Shown here: positions 10,901-24,363 of the stretch, piece by piece
Position numbering within the stretch: position 1 is the first letter of the stretch
Layout of the letters: every line of letters starts with the position of its first letter
Origin: Bos javanicus
Taxonomy: Eukaryota; Chordata; Mammalia; Artiodactyla; Bovidae
Assembly (NCBI RefSeq): GCF_032452875.1
Contig: NW_026894298.1
Coordinates: 62,001-126,000, forward strand
Direction of reading: 5' to 3'
Length of the DNA stretch: 64,000 bases
Notes under the pieces: model-generated
Seen by the model: the letters and a program-made list of their open reading frames with translations, nothing else
Databases searched by the model: none
What the model was told of the DNA's origin: nothing
Position numbers and translations under genes: made by a program

Positions 10901-13900
10901 AATTGATCCTGCACTGATCACGTGGCTCATCATGCACTGATCACGTGGCTGATCACACACGTATCACGTGACTGATCATGCACAGATCACGTGACTAATC
11001 ATGCACTGATCACGTGGCTATCATGCACTGATCACGTGGATATCATGCACTGATCACGTGGCTGATCACACACGTATCACCTGACTGATCATGCACTGAT
11101 CACGTGGCTATCATGCACTGCTCACGTGGCTGATCATGCATGATCACGCAACTACCATGTACTGGTCACATGACTGATCATGCACTGATCACGTGACTGA
11201 TCATGCAGTGATCACGTGGCTGTCATGCACTACTCACGTGGCTGATCATGCAATGATCATGTAGCTACCATGTACAGGTCACGTGAATGATCATACACCC
11301 ATCAGGTGACTGATCATGCACTGATCACGTGGCTATCATGCACTGATCACTAGACTGATCATGCACTGATCACGTCTATATCATGCACTGATCACATGAC
11401 TGCCCATGCACTGATCACGTGGATGATCATACACTAATCATGTGACAGATCATGCACTGATCACGTGGCTGATCATGCACTGACACTGTGACTGAGCATG
11501 GACTGATCACATGACTATCATGTAGTGATCACGTGACTTAATGGCGCTGATCATGTGACTGATCATGCACTGATCATGTTTGCTATCATACACTGATCAT
11601 GTGCCTCTGGAGGCAATAAACAAAGAGCTGAGTAGGCACGAATCAGTCAGCAGGCAATAATCATGGAACTCAGCTGTGAGGAATCATGCTGCTCAGCTGG
11701 CAATAATCAAGCAGCTGAGCAGGCAGGAATTACGCAGCACAGCTGGCAATTGTCAAGCAGATGACAGGCAGGAATCGTGCAGCTCAGCTGGCAATTGTCA
11801 AGCAGATGAGCAGACAGTAATCACGCAGCTCAGCAGGCCCAGATCACGTGACTGAGCATGCACTGTTCACGTGGCTGATCATACACTGATCACGTGATTG
11901 ATCATGCACTGATCACTTGGATATCATGCACTGATCACGTGGCTGATCATACACTGTTCACGTGTCTGACCATGCACTGATCACGTGGCTGATCATACAC
12001 TGCTCACGTAACTGATCATGCACTGATCACGTGGCTATCATGCACTGATCACGTGGCTGAACATGCACTGTTCACGTGGCTGATCACACACCTGTCACGT
12101 GACATATCATGCACTGATCACGTGGAACTCATGCACTGATCACGTGGCTGATCATACTCTGCTCACGAAACTCATCATGCACACATCACGTGGCTATCAT
12201 GCACTGCTCACGTGGCTCGTCATGGAATGATCACGAAGCTACCATATACTGGTCACGTGACTGATCATGCACAGATCACGTAAATGATCATGCACTGTTC
12301 ACGTGACTGATCATGTACTGATCACGTGACTGATCATGCACTGATCACGTGGCTATCATGCTCTGCTCACGTGGCTGATCATGCAACGATCACGTAGCAA
12401 CCATGTACTGGTCACGTGACTGATCATGCACTGATCACGTAATTGATCCTGCACTGATCACGTGGCTCATCATGCACTGATCACGTGGCTGATCACACAC
12501 GTATCACGTGACTGATCATGCACTGATCACGTGACTAATCATGCACTGATCACGTGGCTATCATGCACTGATCACGTGGATATCATGCACTGATCACGTG
12601 GCTGATCACACACGTATCACCTGACTGATCATGCACTGATCACGTGGCTATCATGCACTGCTCACGTGGCTGATCATGCATGATCACGCAACTACCATGT
12701 ACTGGTCACATGACTGATCATGCACTGATCACGTGACTGATCATGCAGTGATCACGTGGCTATCATGCACTACTCACGTGGCTGATCATGCAATGATCAT
12801 GTAGCTACCATGTACAGGTCACGTGAATGATCATACACCCATCAGGTGACTGATCATGCACTGATCACGTGGCTATCATGCACTGATCACTAGACTGATC
12901 ATGCACTGATCACGTCTATATCATGCACTGATCACATGACTGCCCATGCACTGATCACGTGGATGATCATACACTAATCATGTGACAGATCATGCACTGA
13001 TCACGTGGCTGATCATGCACTGACACTGTGACTGAGCATGGACTGATCACATGACTATCATGTAGTGATCACGTGACTTAATGGCGCTGATCATGTGACT
13101 GATCATGCACTGATCATGTTTGCTATCATACACTGATCATGTGCCTCTGGAGGCAATAAACAAAGAGCTGAGTAGGCACGAATCAGTCAGCAGGCAATAA
13201 TCATGGAACTCAGCTGTGAGGAATCATGCTGCTCAGCTGGCAATAATCAAGCAGCTGAGCAGGCAGGAATTACGCAGCACAGCTGGCAATTGTCAAGCAG
13301 ATGACAGGCAGGAATCGTGCAGCTCAGCTGGCAATTGTCAAGCAGATGAGCAGACAGTAATCACGCAGCTCAGCAGGCCCAGATCACGTGACTGAGCATG
13401 CACTGTTCACGTGGCTGATCATACACTGATCACGTGATTGATCATGCACTGATCACTTGGATATCATGCACTGATCACGTGGCTGATCATACACTGTTCA
13501 CGTGTCTGACCATGCACTGATCACGTGGCTGATCATACACTGCTCACGTAACTGATCATGCACTGATCACGTGGCTATCATGCACTGATCACGTGGCTGA
13601 ACATGCACTGTTCACGTGGCTGATCACACACCTGTCACGTGACATATCATGCACTGATCACGTGGAACTCATGCACTGATCACGTGGCTGATCATACTCT
13701 GCTCACGTAACTCATCATGCACACATCACGTGGCTATCATGCACTGCTCACGTGGCTCGTCATGGAATGATCACGAAGCTACCATATACTGGTCACGTGA
13801 CTGATCATGCACAGATCACGTAAATGATCATGCACTGTTCACGTGACTGATCATGTACTGATCACGTGACTGATCATGCACTGATCACGTGGCTATCATG

Positions 13901-16900
13901 CTCTGCTCACGTGGCTGATCATGCAACGATCACGTAGCAACCATGTACTGGTCACGTGACTGATCATGCACTGATCATGTAATTGATCCTGCACTGATCA
14001 CGTGGCTCATCATGCACTGATCACGTGGCTGATCACACACGTATCACGTGACTGATCATGCACTGATCACGTGACTAATCATGCACTGATCACGTGGCTA
14101 TCATGCACTGATCACGTGGATATCATGCACTGATCACGTGGCTGATCACACACGTATCACCTGACTGATCATGCACTGATCACGTGGCTATCATGCACTG
14201 CTCACGTGGCTGATCATGCGATGATCACGCAACTACCATGTACTGGTCACATGACTGATCATGCACTGATCACGTGACTGATCATGCACTGATCACGTGG
14301 CTGTCATGCACTACTCACGTGGCTGATCATGCAATGATCATGTAGCTACCATGTACAGGTCACGTGAATGATCATACACCCATCAGGTGACTGATCATGC
14401 ACTGATCACGTGGCTATCATGCACTGATCACTAGACTGATCATGCACTGATCACGTCTATATCATGCACTGATCACATGACTGCCCATGCACTGATCACG
14501 TGGATGATCATACACTAATCATGTGACAGATCATGCACTGATCACGTGGCTGATCATGCACTGACACTGTGACTGAGCATGGACTGATCACATGACTATC
14601 ATGTAGTGATCACGTGACTTAATGGCGCTGATCATGTGACTGATCATGCACTGATCATGTTTGCTATCATACACTGATCATGTGCCTCTGGAGGCAATAA
14701 ACAAAGAGCTGAGTAGGCACGAATCAGTCAGCAGGCAATAATCATGGAACTCAGCTGTGAGGAATCATGCTGCTCAGCTGGCAATAATCAAGCAGCTGAG
14801 CAGGCAGGAATTACGCAGCACAGCTGGCAATTGTCAAGCAGATGACAGGCAGGAATCGTGCAGCTCAGCTGGCAATTGTCAAGCAGATGAGCAGACAGTA
14901 ATCACGCAGCTCAGCAGGCCCAGATCACGTGACTGAGCATGCACTGTTCACGTGGCTGATCATACACTGATCACGTGATTGATCATGCACTGATCACTTG
15001 GATATCATGCACTGATCACGTGGCTGATCATACACTGTTCACGTGTCTGACCATGCACTGATCACGTGGCTGATCATACACTGCTCACGTAACTGATCAT
15101 GCACTGATCACGTGGCTATCATGCACTGATCACGTGGCTGAACATGCACTGTTCACGTGGCTGATCACACACCTGTCACGTGACATATCATGCACTGATC
15201 ACGTGGAACTCATGCACTGATCACGTGGCTGATCATACTCTGCTCACGAAACTCATCATGCACACATCACGTGGCTATCATGCACTGCTCACGTGGCTCG
15301 TCATGGAATGATCACGAGCTACCATATACTGGTCACGTGACTGATCATGCACAGATCACGTAAATGATCATGCACTGTTCACGTGACTGATCATGTACTG
15401 ATCACGTGACTGATCATGCACTGATCACGTGGCTATCATGCTCTGCTCACGTGGCTGATCATGCAACGATCACGTAGCAACCATGTACTGGTCACGTGAC
15501 TGATCATGCACTGATCACGTAATTGATCCTGCACTGATCACGTGGCTCATCATGCACTGATCACGTGGCTGATCACACACGTATCACGTGACTGATCATG
15601 CACTGATCACGTGACTAATCATGCACTGATCACGTGGCTATCATGCACTGATCACGTGGATATCATGCACTGATCACGTGGCTGATCACACACGTATCAC
15701 CTGACTGATCATGCACTGATCACGTGGCTATCATGCACTGCTCACGTGGCTGATCATGCATGATCACGCAACTACCATGTACTGGTCACATGACTGATCA
15801 TGCACTGATCACGTGACTGATCATGCAGTGATCACGTGGCTGTCATGCACTACTCACGTGGCTGATCATGCAATGATCATGTAGCTACCATGTACAGGTC
15901 ACGTGAATGATCATACACCCATCAGGTGACTGATCATGCACTGATCACGTGGCTATCATGCACTGATCACTAGACTGATCATGCACTGATCACGTCTATA
16001 TCATGCACTGATCACATGACTGCCCATGCACTGATCACGTGGATGATCATACACTAATCATGTGACAGATCATGCACTGATCACGTGGCTGATCATGCAC
16101 TGACACTGTGACTGAGCATGGACTGATCACATGACTATCATGTAGTGATCACGTGACTTAATGGCGCTGATCATGTGACTGATCATGCACTGATCATGTT
16201 TGCTATCATACACTGATCATGTGCCTCTGGAGGCAATAAACAAAGAGCTGAGTAGGCACGAATCAGTCAGCAGGCAATAATCATGGAACTCAGCTGTGAG
16301 GAATCATGCTGCTCAGCTGGCAATAATCAAGCAGCTGAGCAGGCAGGAATTACGCAGCACAGCTGGCAATTGTCAAGCAGATGACAGGCAGGAATCGTGC
16401 AGCTCAGCTGGCAATTGTCAAGCAGATGAGCAGACAGTAATCACGCAGCTCAGCAGGCCCAGATCACGTGACTGAGCATGCACTGTTCACGTGGCTGATC
16501 ATACACTGATCACGTGATTGATCATGCACTGATCACTTGGATATCATGCACTGATCACGTGGCTGATCATACACTGTTCACGTGTCTGACCATGCACTGA
16601 TCACGTGGCTGATCATACACTGCTCACGTAACTGATCATGCACTGATCACGTGGCTATCATGCACTGATCACGTGGCTGAACATGCACTGTTCACGTGGC
16701 TGATCACACACCTGTCACGTGACATATCATGCACTGATCACGTGGAACTCATGCACTGATCACGTGGCTGATCATACTCTGCTCACGAAACTCATCATGC
16801 ACACATCACGTGGCTATCATGCACTGCTCACGTGGCTCGTCATGGAATGATCACGAAGCTACCATATACTGGTCACGTGACTGATCATGCACAGATCACG

Positions 16901-19304
16901 TAAATGATCATGCACTGTTCACGTGACTGATCATGTACTGATCACGTGACTGATCATGCACTGATCACGTGGCTATCATGCTCTGCTCACGTGGCTGATC
17001 ATGCAACGATCACGTAGCAACCATGTACTGGTCACGTGACTGATCATGCACTGATCATGTAATTGATCCTGCACTGATCACGTGGCTCATCATGCACTGA
17101 TCACGTGGCTGATCACACACGTATCACGTGACTGATCATGCACTGATCACGTGACTAATCATGCACTGATCACGTGGCTATCATGCACTGATCACGTGGA
17201 TATCATGCACTGATCACGTGGCTGATCACACACGTATCACCTGACTGATCATGCACTGATCACGTGGCTATCATGCACTGCTCACGTGGCTGATCATGCG
17301 ATGATCACGCAACTACCATGTACTGGTCACATGACTGATCATGCACTGATCACGTGACTGATCATGCAGTGATCACGTGGCTGTCATGCACTACTCACGT
17401 GGCTGATCATGCAATGATCATGTAGCTACCATGTACAGGTCACGTGAATGATCATACACCCATCAGGTGACTGATCATGCACTGATCACGTGGCTATCAT
17501 GCACTGATCACTAGACTGATCATGCACTGATCACGTCTATATCATGCACTGATCACATGACTGCCCATGCACTGATCACGTGGATGATCATACACTAATC
17601 ATGTGACAGATCATGCACTGATCACGTGGCTGATCATGCACTGACACTGTGACTGAGCATGGACTGATCACATGACTATCATGTAGTGATCACGTGACTT
17701 AATGGCGCTGATCATGTGACTGATCATGCACTGATCATGTTTGCTATCATACACTGATCATGTGCCTCTGGAGGCAATAAACAAAGAGCTGAGTAGGCAC
17801 GAATCAGTCAGCAGGCAATAATCATGGAACTCAGCTGTGAGGAATCATGCTGCTCAGCTGGCAATAATCAAGCAGCTGAGCAGGCAGGAATTACGCAGCA
17901 CAGCTGGCAATTGTCAAGCAGATGACAGGCAGGAATCGTGCAGCTCAGCTGGCAATTGTCAAGCAGATGAGCAGACAGTAATCACGCAGCTCAGCAGGCC
18001 CAGATCACGTGACTGAGCATGCACTGTTCACGTGGCTGATCATACACTGATCACGTGATTGATCATGCACTGATCACTTGGATATCATGCACTGATCACG
18101 TGGCTGATCATACACTGTTCACGTGTCTGACCATGCACTGATCACGTGGCTGATCATACACTGCTCACGTAACTGATCATGCACTGATCACGTGGCTATC
18201 ATGCACTGATCACGTGGCTGAACATGCACTGTTCACGTGGCTGATCACACACCTGTCACGTGACATATCATGCACTGATCACGTGGAACTCATGCACTGA
18301 TCACGTGGCTGATCATACTCTGCTCACGTAACTCATCATGCACACATCACGTGGCTATCATGCACTGCTCACGTGGCTCGTCATGGAATGATCACGAAGC
18401 TACCATATACTGGTCACGTGACTGATCATGCACAGATCACGTAAATGATCATGCACTGTTCACGTGACTGATCATGTACTGATCACGTGACTGATCATGC
18501 ACTGATCACGTGGCTATCATGCTCTGCTCACGTGGCTGATCATGCAACGATCACGTAGCAACCATGTACTGGTCACGTGACTGATCATGCACTGATCATG
18601 TAATTGATCCTGCACTGATCACGTGGCTCATCATGCACTGATCACGTGGCTGATCACACACGTATCACGTGACTGGTCATGCACTGATCACGTGACTAAT
18701 CATGCACTGATCACGTGGCTATCATGCACTGATCACGTGGATATCATGCACTGATCACGTGGCTGATCACACACGTATCACCTGACTGATCATGCACTGA
18801 TCACGTGGCTATCATGCACTGCTCACGTGGCTGATCATGCGATGATCACGCAACTACCATGTACTGGTCACATGACTGATCATGCACTGATCACGTGACT
18901 GATCATGCAGTGATCACGTGGCTGTCATGCACTACTCACGTGGCTGATCATGCAATGATCATGTAGCTACCATGTACAGGTCACGTGAATGATCATACAC
19001 CCATCAGGTGACTGATCATGCACTGATCACGTGGCTATCATGCACTGATCACTAGACTGATCATGCACTGATCACGTCTATATCATGCACTGATCACATG
19101 ACTGCCCATGCACTGATCACGTGGATGATCATACACTAATCATGTGACAGATCATGCACTGATCACGTGGCTGATCATGCACTGACACTGTGACTGAGCA
19201 TGGACTGATCACATGACTATCATGTAGTGATCACGTGACTTAATGGCGCTGATCATGTGACTGATCATGCACTGATCATGTTTGCTATCATACACTGATC
19301 ATGT

Positions 19305-20842
19305 GCCTCTGGAGGCAATAAACAAAGAGCTGAGTAGGCACGAATCAGTCAGCAGGCAATAATCATGGAACTCAGCTGTGAGGAATCATGCTGCTCAGCT
19401 GGCAATAATCAAGCAGCTGAGCAGGCAGGAATTACGCAGCACAGCTGGCAATTGTCAAGCAGATGACAGGCAGGAATCGTGCAGCTCAGCTGGCAATTGT
19501 CAAGCAGATGAGCAGACAGTAATCACGCAGCTCAGCAGGCCCAGATCACGTGACTGAGCATGCACTGTTCACGTGGCTGATCATACACTGATCACGTGAT
19601 TGATCATGCACTGATCACTTGGATATCATGCACTGATCACGTGGCTGATCATACACTGTTCACGTGTCTGACCATGCACTGATCACGTGGCTGATCATAC
19701 ACTGCTCACGTAACTGATCATGCACTGATCACGTGGCTATCATGCACTGATCACGTGGCTGAACATGCACTGTTCACGTGGCTGATCACACACCTGTCAC
19801 GTGACATATCATGCACTGATCACCTGGAACTCATGCACTGATCACGTGGCTGATCATACTCTGCTCACGAAACTCATCATGCACACATCACGTGGCTATC
19901 ATGCACTGCTCACGTGGTTCGTCATGGAATGATCACGAAGCTACCATATACTGGTCACGTGACTGATCATGCACAGATCACGTAAATGATCATGCACTGT
20001 TCACGTGACTGATCATGTACTGATCACGTGACTGATCATGCACTGATCACGTGGCTATCATGCTCTGCTCACGTGGCTGATCATGCAGCGATCACGTAGC
20101 AACCATGTACTGGTCACGTGACTGATCATGCACTGATCATGTAATTGATCCTGCACTGATCACGTGGCTCATCATGCACTGATCACGTGGCTGATCACAC
20201 ACGTATCACGTGACTGATCATGCACAGATCCCGTGACTAATCATGCACTGATCACGTGGCTATCATGCACTGATCACGTGGATATCATGCACTGATCACG
20301 TGGCTGATCACACACGTATCACCTGACTGATCATGCACTGATCACGTGGCTATCATGCACTGCTCACGTGGCTGATCATGCATGATCACGCAACTACCAT
20401 GTACTGGTCACATGACTGATCATGCACTGATCACGTGACTGATCATGCAGTGATCACGTGGCTGTCATGCACTACTCACGTGGCTGATCATGCAATGATC
20501 ATGTAGCTACCATGTACAGGTCACGTGAATGATCATACACCATCAGGTGACTGATCATGCACTGATCACGTGGCTATCATGCACTGATCACTAGACTGAT
20601 CATGCACTGATCACGTCTATATCATGCACTGATCACATGACTGCCCATGCACTGATCACGTGGATGATCATACACTGATCATGTGACAGATCATGCACTG
20701 ATCACGTGGCTGATCATGCACTGACACTGTGACTGAGCATGGACTGATCACATGACTATCATGTAGTGATCACGTGACTTAATGGCTTGATCATGTGACT
20801 GATCATGCACTGATCATGTTTGCTATCATACACTGATCATGT
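19305..20842 (+). repeat. Last left-arm HOR unit, carrying right-arm-type variants
   Basis: Three positions match the right arm rather than the other left-arm units: CACCTGGAAC (G to C at 19824), CGTGGTTCGTC (C to T at 19918) and GATCCCGTGAC (A to C at 20231). Its 1538-bp length reflects three 1-bp losses (near 20381, 20539 and 20786). Decay increases toward the end, from about 20530. The change of subfamily therefore precedes the change of orientation by roughly one HOR or more. Confidence 0.75.
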
Positions 20843-20990
20843 GCCTCTGGGCAATGACAGCAGCTGATCAGGCTAATCAGTCAGTGAGCACTAGCATGAA
20901 TAGCTGGAGATCAGCAGCTCAGCAGCACCTGATTGTGCAGATCAGTTCGTGCACAGCTGGCATCATTGTGAGCATGACAGTGGATCAGCA
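20843..20990 (+). repeat. Degenerate, shortened B block at left edge of junction
   Basis: It starts as a normal B block (GCCTCTGG) and then continues with recognisable words (GGCAAT, CAGTCAG, CAGCTCAGCA, CAGCTGGCA) in the correct order, but it spans about 148 bp instead of 233 bp. The loss is by many small deletions rather than one. Confidence 0.7.
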
Positions 20991-21680
20991 GCTGATCATG
21001 GACTGATCATGCACTGATTCACGTGATGATCATACACTGATCACGGTGATCATGCACTGATCACGATGATGCACTGATCACGTCATGATCCACATGATCA
21101 GACATGATGCACTGATCACGTGGCTGATCATGCATGTGACAGATCATGCACTGATCACGTGACTGATCACTCTGATTGACTTCTCACACATGATCACCTG
21201 AATGATATCATGCACTGATCAGTGTCATGATGCAATCACGGATAGGCATGATAGCAATCAGTGCAGATCATGCACGTGCACCATGACAGAATCAGTGGCA
21301 GATCATGGAAGCACTGATCAGGTTGATACCAATGATCACAGACACATCATGATCACATGTGATCACGTGACTATGCTCATGATCACGTGGCTGATCATGC
21401 ACTGATCATGTAGTCATCATGACTGATCACGTCTATCATGATCATGATGTTTTGAGCTCATGCACTGATATCAGCTTTTCATGCACATCCCGTGACTGAT
21501 CATACCTGATCAGCAATCCTTGATCATGCCAGATCTGAGTGATCATAACCAAATATGGCTGATGATCATGCATGTCACTGATCATGATCAAGTGGCTGAT
21601 CATGCACTGATCACTGTATCATGCACTGATCATGGCTGATCATGATCAGAACTGATATGCCTGTCAGTGCTGTGGCACTG

Positions 21681-21713
21681 ATCATGCACTGATCATGCGG
21701 ATCAGTGCATGAT
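21681..21713. repeat. 14-bp perfect inverted repeat at the orientation flip
   Basis: ATCATGCACTGATC at 21681-21694 and its exact reverse complement GATCAGTGCATGAT at 21700-21713 are separated by ATGCG. The left stem is left-arm-type sequence and the right stem right-arm-type. This is the cleanest local flip in the junction. It is not the only one: left-arm-type words reappear at 21715-21735 and 21748-21870. Confidence 0.7.
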
Positions 21714-22097
21714 GCACTCACGTGGCTGATCATGCTGATGTGATATACCATGATCAGGTCCATGCACTGATCACGTGCACTGATCATGCACTGATCATGA
21801 TATCATGCACTCATCACGTCTTATCATGCTGATCATGTGACATCCCATGCACTGATCACGTGACTGAATGACTGCACGTGATCCATCAGTGACAGATCAC
21901 GTGATGATCAGTGATCATGCACTGATCATCATGAGTGCATCATCAGGTTATCATGCACTGATCAGCTGCTGATGGCCACGTGATCAGTGCATGATCAGTC
22001 AATGATGTGGCTATCATACACTGATCATATGGCTGGATCAGTGCAAGAGCCATGATGCATGATCATGAATATCATGGACTGACACGTGACATCATGT

Positions 22098-22190
22098 GCT
22101 GCATATCGGATCAGTGCTGATACTGACTGATCAACCATGATCAATGTATCTGACAAAACTACAGCTAGATCAATTGATCAACGGAAGAGC
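22098..22190. other. Stretch with least similarity to the satellite
   Basis: About 90 bp, including CTGACAAAACTACAGCTAG and CAACGGAAGAGC. Only scattered TGATCA and GATCAATTGATC words recall the repeat. It is too short to identify and has no open frame of note. It could be unrelated DNA at the original array edge or simply poor consensus. Confidence 0.4.
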
Positions 22191-22634
22191 ATGATCACGT
22201 GATCATGCATTACATCACGTGATCATGCACTGTCACAGTCACCTGACACAGAAATCATTTAGCTGAGCATGCAGTCACGTGATCATGCAGGATCACGTGA
22301 GTTCATGCTGTGAGCTGATCCATGATGATCCATGGTCATGTTATGTGAGAATCTTATGATCAGCACGTGACTATGCATCATGCCACTGTCATCGTGCATG
22401 ATCACATGACAGGTATGTGCATGCCCTGAATGGTGCATGATCATTGGTATCATGCATGATTCACGTGATGTGCATGATCATTTCCGTGTTCTGAGTTCAT
22501 GATCAGTCCACTGATCAGTGCATGCAGCACGTGATCAGTGTACAGCCTGATCAGTCATGATATCCACATGTGCATGATCAATCACGTGATCATGTATGAT
22601 CAGCCACGTGAACAGTGCATGCTCAGTCACACAT

Positions 22635-22845
22635 CCTGCCAGTCTGCGTGATTACTGTCTGCTCATGGCTTACAATTGCCAGCTGAGCTGCATATTTGCT
22701 GATCTGCTTGACAATGCCAGCTGTGCTGCGTGAATTCCTGCCTGCTCAGCTGCTTGATTATTGCCAGTGAGCAGCATGATTTCATGATTCTGATTATTGC
22801 CTGCAGAAGATTCAGCTCTATCTCTTTGTTCAGCTCCAGTGACAG
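22635..22845 (-). repeat. Degenerate B block at right edge of junction
   Basis: The right-arm B block can be followed word by word (GCGTGATTACTGTCTGCTCAT, CAATTGCCAGCTGAGCTG, GCTGCTTGATTATTGCCAG, CTCTTTGTT), but it carries many small indels and ends in CAGCTCCAGTGACAG instead of GCCTCCAGAGGC. It is about 211 bp against 233 bp. With the left remnant it frames the junction almost symmetrically. Confidence 0.75.
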
Positions 22846-24351
22846 CAGCAGTATGATAGAAACATGATCAGTGCATGTCACATGATCAGCGCCATTAAGC
22901 ACGTGATCACTACACTGATCTGTGTCATGCTCAGTCACAGTGTCAGTGCATGATCAGCCACGTGATCAGTGCATGATCTGTCACATGATTAGTGTATGAT
23001 CATCCACGTGACCAGTGCATGGGCAGTCATGTGATCAGTGCATGATATAGACGTGATCAGTGCATGATCAGTCTAGTGATCAGTGCATGATAGCCACGTG
23101 ATCAGTGCATGATCAGTCACCTGATGGGTGTATGATCATTCACGTGACCTGTACATGGTAGCTACATGATCATTGCATGATCAGCCACGTGAGTAGTGCA
23201 TGACAGCCACGTGATCACTGCATGATCATCACGTGATCAGTGCATGATCAGTCATGTGACCAGTACATGGTAGTTGCGTGATCATCGCATGATCAGCCAC
23301 GTGAGCAGTGCATGATAGCCACGTGATCAGTGCATGATCAGTCAGGTGATACGTGTGTGATCAGCCACGTGATCAGTGCATGATATCCACGTGATCAGTG
23401 CAGGATAGCCACGTGATCACTTCATGATTAGTCACGGGATCTGTACATGACCAGTCACGTGATACGTGTGTGATCAGCCACCGGATCAGTGCGTGATGAG
23501 CCACGTGATCAGTGCAGGATCAATTACATGATCAGTGCATGATCAGTCACGAGACCACTACATGGTTGCTACGTGATCGTTGCATGATCAGCCACGTGAG
23601 CAGAGCATGATAGCCACGTGATCAGTGCATTATCAGTCACGTGATCAGTACATGATCAGTCACGTGAACAGTGCATGATCATTTACGTGATCTGTGCATG
23701 ATCAGTCACGTGACCAGTATATGGTAGCTTCGTGATCATTCCATGACGAACCACGTGAGCAGTGCATGATAGCCACGTGATGTGTGCATGATGAGTTTCG
23801 TGAGCAGAGTATGATCAGCCACGTGATCAGTGCATGAGTTCCAGGTGATCAGTGCATGATATGTCACGTGACAGGTGTGTGATCAGCCACGTGAACAGTG
23901 CATGTTCAGCCACGTATTCAGTGCATGATAGCCACGTGATAAGTGCATTATCAGTTACGTGAGCAGTGTATGATCAGCCACGTGATCAGTGCATGGTCAG
24001 ACACGTGAACAGTGTATGATCAGCCACGTGATCAGTGCATGATATCCAAGTGATCAGTGCATGATCAATCACGTGATCAGTGTATGATCAGCCACGTGAA
24101 CAGTGCATGCTCAGTCACGTGATCTGGGCCTGCTGAGCTGCGTGATTACTGTCTGCTCATCTGCTTGACAATTGCCAGCTGAGCTGCACGATTCCTGCCT
24201 GTCATCTGCTTGACAATTGTCAGCTGTGCTGCGTAATTCCTGCCTGCTCAGCTGCTTGATTATTGCCAGCTGAGCAGCATGATTCCTCACAGCTGAGTTC
24301 CATGATTATTGCCTGCTGACTGATTCGTGCCTACTCAGCTCTTTGTTTATT
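22846..24351 (-). repeat. First right-arm HOR unit, partly irregular
   Basis: About 1506 bp instead of 1541. Irregular up to about 22935, regular afterwards. Private changes include GATCATCACGTG (2 bp short, near 23225), GCAGGATAGCC near 23402, CCACCGGATCAG near 23480 (shared only with the next unit, near 25019), CACGTATTCAG near 23913 and GTGATAAGTGCATTATC near 23937. The pattern fits either an array edge or falling consensus quality toward the junction. Confidence 0.7.
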
Positions 24352-24363
24352 GCCTCCAGAGGC
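24131..24363 (-). repeat. B block in the right arm (first intact copy)
   Basis: Reverse complement of the left-arm B block, 233 bp long as on the left, running from TGCTGAGCTGCG to CCAGAGGC. It follows GTCACGTGATCTGGGCC, as expected. It is intact, unlike the B remnant at 22635-22845, and marks the start of fully regular phasing in the right arm. Confidence 0.93.

Larger units (their letters stand above)
1..20842 (+). repeat. Left satellite array: 1.54-kb higher-order repeat, + orientation
   Basis: Head-to-tail array of one HOR. The single-copy landmark GCCTCTGGAGG starts at 821, 2361, 3901, 5442, 6983, 8523, 10063, 11603, 13143, 14684, 16223, 17764 and 19305, with a broken copy at 20843. Intervals are 1538-1541 bp. 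Neighbouring units are almost identical: comparing 1-1540 with 1541-3080 by eye I found one substitution (A at 201, T at 1741). Length differences come from 1-bp indels: GATCCGTGG instead of GATCACGTGG near 160, 1700, 3240 and 7862; GCATGATC instead of GCGATGATC near 9599, 11138, 12678, 15758 and 20380; one lost A near 15316. The base unit is a monomer of about 23 bp. No genes, RNA genes or mobile elements interrupt it. The host is inferred to be a eukaryote; the satellite family is not one I recognise. Confidence 0.97.
20843..22863. other. Degenerate inversion junction between the two arrays
   Basis: The HOR landmark at 20843 breaks after GCCTCTGG, and from there the satellite is scrambled: words such as TGATCA, CATGCACTGATCACG and CACGTG remain intact, but their spacing and order are lost and the B blocks are shortened. 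Left-arm-type words (GCACTGATC) dominate to about 21690. Both orientations are mixed from about 21690 to 22090. Right-arm-type words (GATCAGTGC) dominate beyond about 22330. Two readings fit: an unhomogenised array edge at a true inversion, or low-quality consensus at an assembly join. Loss by deletion with words kept favours the second. No gene is supported here. Confidence 0.85.

Noticed and set aside
1..20842. CRISPR array
   Set aside because: Repeat units of about 23 bp suggested it, but there are no unique spacers between conserved repeats; the monomers simply abut, and no cas genes are present.
1..20842. Bacterial origin or plasmid iterons with Dam sites
   Set aside because: GATC clusters and 22-23-bp repeats recall oriC or iterons, but those span a few hundred bases beside a replication gene. 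Here the repeats fill 64 kb in a 1.54-kb HOR without any gene.
21202..21405. Open frame of 67 codons on + strand
   Set aside because: It lies in the scrambled junction, where deletions happen to remove TGA stops. The product is rich in D, H, T, C and M, simply translated GATC/CATG/CAC words, with no domain.
22663..22938. Open frame of 91 codons on - strand
   Set aside because: It overlaps the degenerate B block. The same region in every intact HOR has no such frame, so it arises from indels and is not a conserved gene.
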